The notes below the pieces were generated by a model. It searched no databases and was not told the DNA's origin. It worked only from the letters and a program-made list of their open reading frames with translations. Below, in pieces: positions 15,184 through 16,214 of a DNA stretch of 16,214 nucleotides. The position numbers and the translations under genes were made by a program. The first letter of the stretch is position 1; each line of letters opens with the position of its first letter. This DNA is from Opitutia bacterium UBA3151 (GTDB lineage: Bacteria; Verrucomicrobiota; Verrucomicrobiia; Opitutales; Seribacteraceae), in contig DEYT01000113.1 in assembly GCA_002364975.1 (NCBI GenBank), positions 1-16,214 of the forward strand, written 5' to 3'.

Positions 15184-15438
15184 TCACTCCTTATGGCCTT
15201 TAATGCAAAAAAGTCTTTGAGCGGTTCTCAAATAAAGATCACCATTTGCCAAAGCGGGAGTCGATCGGCACACGCTTTCCAGATCGGTGATCCCAAGTTG
15301 TTTAAACTGATCGGCATCTTCGATGGTGACCACCTGCCCATAGGCTGCCATGACCATTTTCTTCAAGAGGAATGCTCCACCGGTAATGCTTCTGCTCCCA
15401 CTTGGATCGAATTTTAGATTCCGCTGATCCATCTCCAT
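15184..15438 (-). pseudogene. C-terminal remnant of a PQQ-like beta-propeller protein
   Basis: This 84-codon frame encodes what looks like the last one or two blades of an exported PQQ-binding-like beta-propeller protein. RSITGGAFLLKKMVMAAYGQ is a blade strand pattern, VVTIEDADQFKQLGITDL resembles the family's terminal loop, and RSTPALANGDLYLRTAQRLF matches the usual end S-x-P-A-x-A-x-G-x-x-Y-x-R-T. Full-length members have about 400 residues; here nothing upstream in any frame continues the propeller, and the DUF1080 gene begins within 90 bases. It is most likely the residue of a large deletion. Expression as a small protein from one of the two near-adjacent ATGs is possible but unlikely to fold alone. 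Confidence 0.65.
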
Positions 15439-15527
15439 TATTTCCGCGGAAGCGGGGTCAGTTTTCCGATGCCGTACAAAAAGCTTGGCTCAGAATTGCC
15501 GTAATTAGGGCAAAAAATCCCTTCACT

Positions 15528-16214
15528 TCAAAGTTCGTTTATTCTTATGTTTCTATACCAAACCACTTGCCCATGGTTTTGAAATCCAATCCGTCCGGTA
15601 CGGGGTAAATCTTTCAGTGCTGTCTTGAACTTGTTGGTTGAACCATCAGGGTTTTTACCTGCCTTCTTCCAATCGTTGAGGTTGATCGAGAAAGCTTCCT
15701 TTCCATTGAGAAAAAAAGAAACCTGGGGTCCGATGCAGGTTAGTTCCGCCTGGTTCCATTGTCCCAGAGGCTTCGAAAAATCTCCCTTGGGAGCGGCACC
15801 GGCATAAAAGGAAGCATTGAGTTTTTTGGGCGGGAGTACTTTTTTCGCTTTTTTCTGAAAGCCCTCATTATCCATCAATTGAATTTCCAAGCCACCCTGG
15901 ACTGGATTGTCCTTATCAGACCGGTAAAAGATTCCTGAATTCGCACCTTCGGACAATTTGTATTCCAGCGAGAGGGAGAAATCACCAAATTCATCTTTGG
16001 TCCACAAGTATCCCATCCCGCGAATGCGCTCCTGGCCCTTGTCGTCCTTTATGGTTTCCATACGGCAGACTACGGAGCCATCCTTTTCAATCTCCCATGA
16101 ATCCGGTCTAAATTCGAAAGAATCAAGATTGGAACCGGAAAAAAGCCAAACCGAGTTTTCTGCAATTGGTTTGCAAGATTCAAAAAAGTTAGGTTGTGAA
16201 CTTGAAAAAGGAGT
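15528..16214 (-). CDS. DUF1080 / 3-keto-disaccharide hydrolase domain protein, 5' end cut by window
   Basis: The frame is open to the right edge without a start, so only the C-terminal 228 residues are seen. The content is the concanavalin-like DUF1080 fold: FSGSNLDSFEFRPDSWEIE near the edge, then GYLWTKDEFGDFSLSLEYKL, the hallmark ANSGIFYRSD, the GGLEIQLMDNEG strand and the terminal GRIGFQNHGQVVWYRNIRI. These proteins are exported and bind or cleave modified sugars; some hydrolyse 3-keto-glucosides produced by Gfo/Idh-type dehydrogenases. The internal ATG at 16061 is not the start, because conserved domain sequence continues upstream of it. Spacing to the PQQ-propeller remnant downstream suggests the two were once neighbouring genes in one unit. 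Confidence 0.9.
   Translation of the reverse strand, partial: TPFSSSQPNFFESCKPIAENSVWLFSGSNLDSFEFRPDSWEIEKDGSVVCRMETIKDDKGQERIRGMGYLWTKDEFGDFSLSLEYKLSEGANSGIFYRSDKDNPVQGGLEIQLMDNEGFQKKAKKVLPPKKLNASFYAGAAPKGDFSKPLGQWNQAELTCIGPQVSFFLNGKEAFSINLNDWKKAGKNPDGSTNKFKTALKDLPRTGRIGFQNHGQVVWYRNIRINEL

Noticed and set aside
15625..15807. Plus-strand frame within the DUF1080 gene
   Set aside because: It is a shadow of conserved DUF1080 sequence on the minus strand.
1..16214. Defence island, CRISPR array, prophage or transposon
   Set aside because: No repeat arrays, integrase, transposase, nuclease or phage structural genes were found on either strand.

Overview
The window reads as a chromosomal stretch from a member of the PVC superphylum, most likely a free-living, probably marine, Verrucomicrobiota (Opitutae-like) bacterium. 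The argument is the family mix, not a database match: an ECF sigma factor directly coupled to a FecR-type membrane protein, a very large PVC-type dehydrogenase-propeller protein with HEAT repeats, a type I sulfatase, a DUF1080 (3-keto-disaccharide hydrolase) protein and the C-terminal remnant of a PQQ-like propeller. The DNA is moderately AT-rich by eye, and almost none of the start codons is preceded by a Shine-Dalgarno motif. No rRNA, tRNA, CRISPR array, intact insertion sequence or phage gene was seen.

Layout, left to right. Positions 1-1166 (minus) hold most of rarA, a replication-fork AAA+ ATPase, cut by the left edge. Positions 1167-1539 are non-coding apart from an ATG-poor open frame that looks like a gene remnant, plus an inverted repeat upstream of rarA. 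Positions 1540-3454 (minus) are a sigma factor/FecR pair separated by one base. Positions 3540-5448 (minus) are nagB followed by a Gfo/Idh/MocA oxidoreductase, a small amino-sugar or sugar-acid catabolic unit. Positions 5679-8777 and 8899-10350 (minus) are the two large exported proteins: a pseudo-SGNH/propeller/HEAT/azurin fusion and a sulfatase. Positions 10472-11218 (minus) encode a Bax inhibitor-1 family membrane protein, divergent from an EmrE-like SMR exporter at 11373-11705 (plus). Positions 11714-14265 (minus) form a tight four-gene unit: GYF_2 domain protein, zinc-ribbon membrane protein, EamA transporter and amidohydrolase. Positions 14464-15114 (plus) encode a membrane protein resembling eukaryotic Mpv17/PMP22. 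The right end (minus) has a PQQ-propeller remnant and a DUF1080 protein that runs off the edge.

Functionally, the window combines housekeeping (rarA), envelope signalling (sigma/FecR), exported degradation of sulfated or modified glycans (sulfatase, DUF1080, propeller oxidoreductase), amino-sugar entry into glycolysis (nagB) and small-molecule transport. The most unusual items are the azurin-type copper domain at the end of the propeller protein, which has no CxxCH haem motif; the bacterial Mpv17-like protein; the helical C-terminal region of unknown family on the FecR protein; and several signs of gene erosion or frameshift (PQQ remnant, GYF_2 gene, the frame at 1250-1438, and a 10-bp tandem duplication at the SMR stop codon). 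I did not find convincing evidence of a wholly new multi-gene system.
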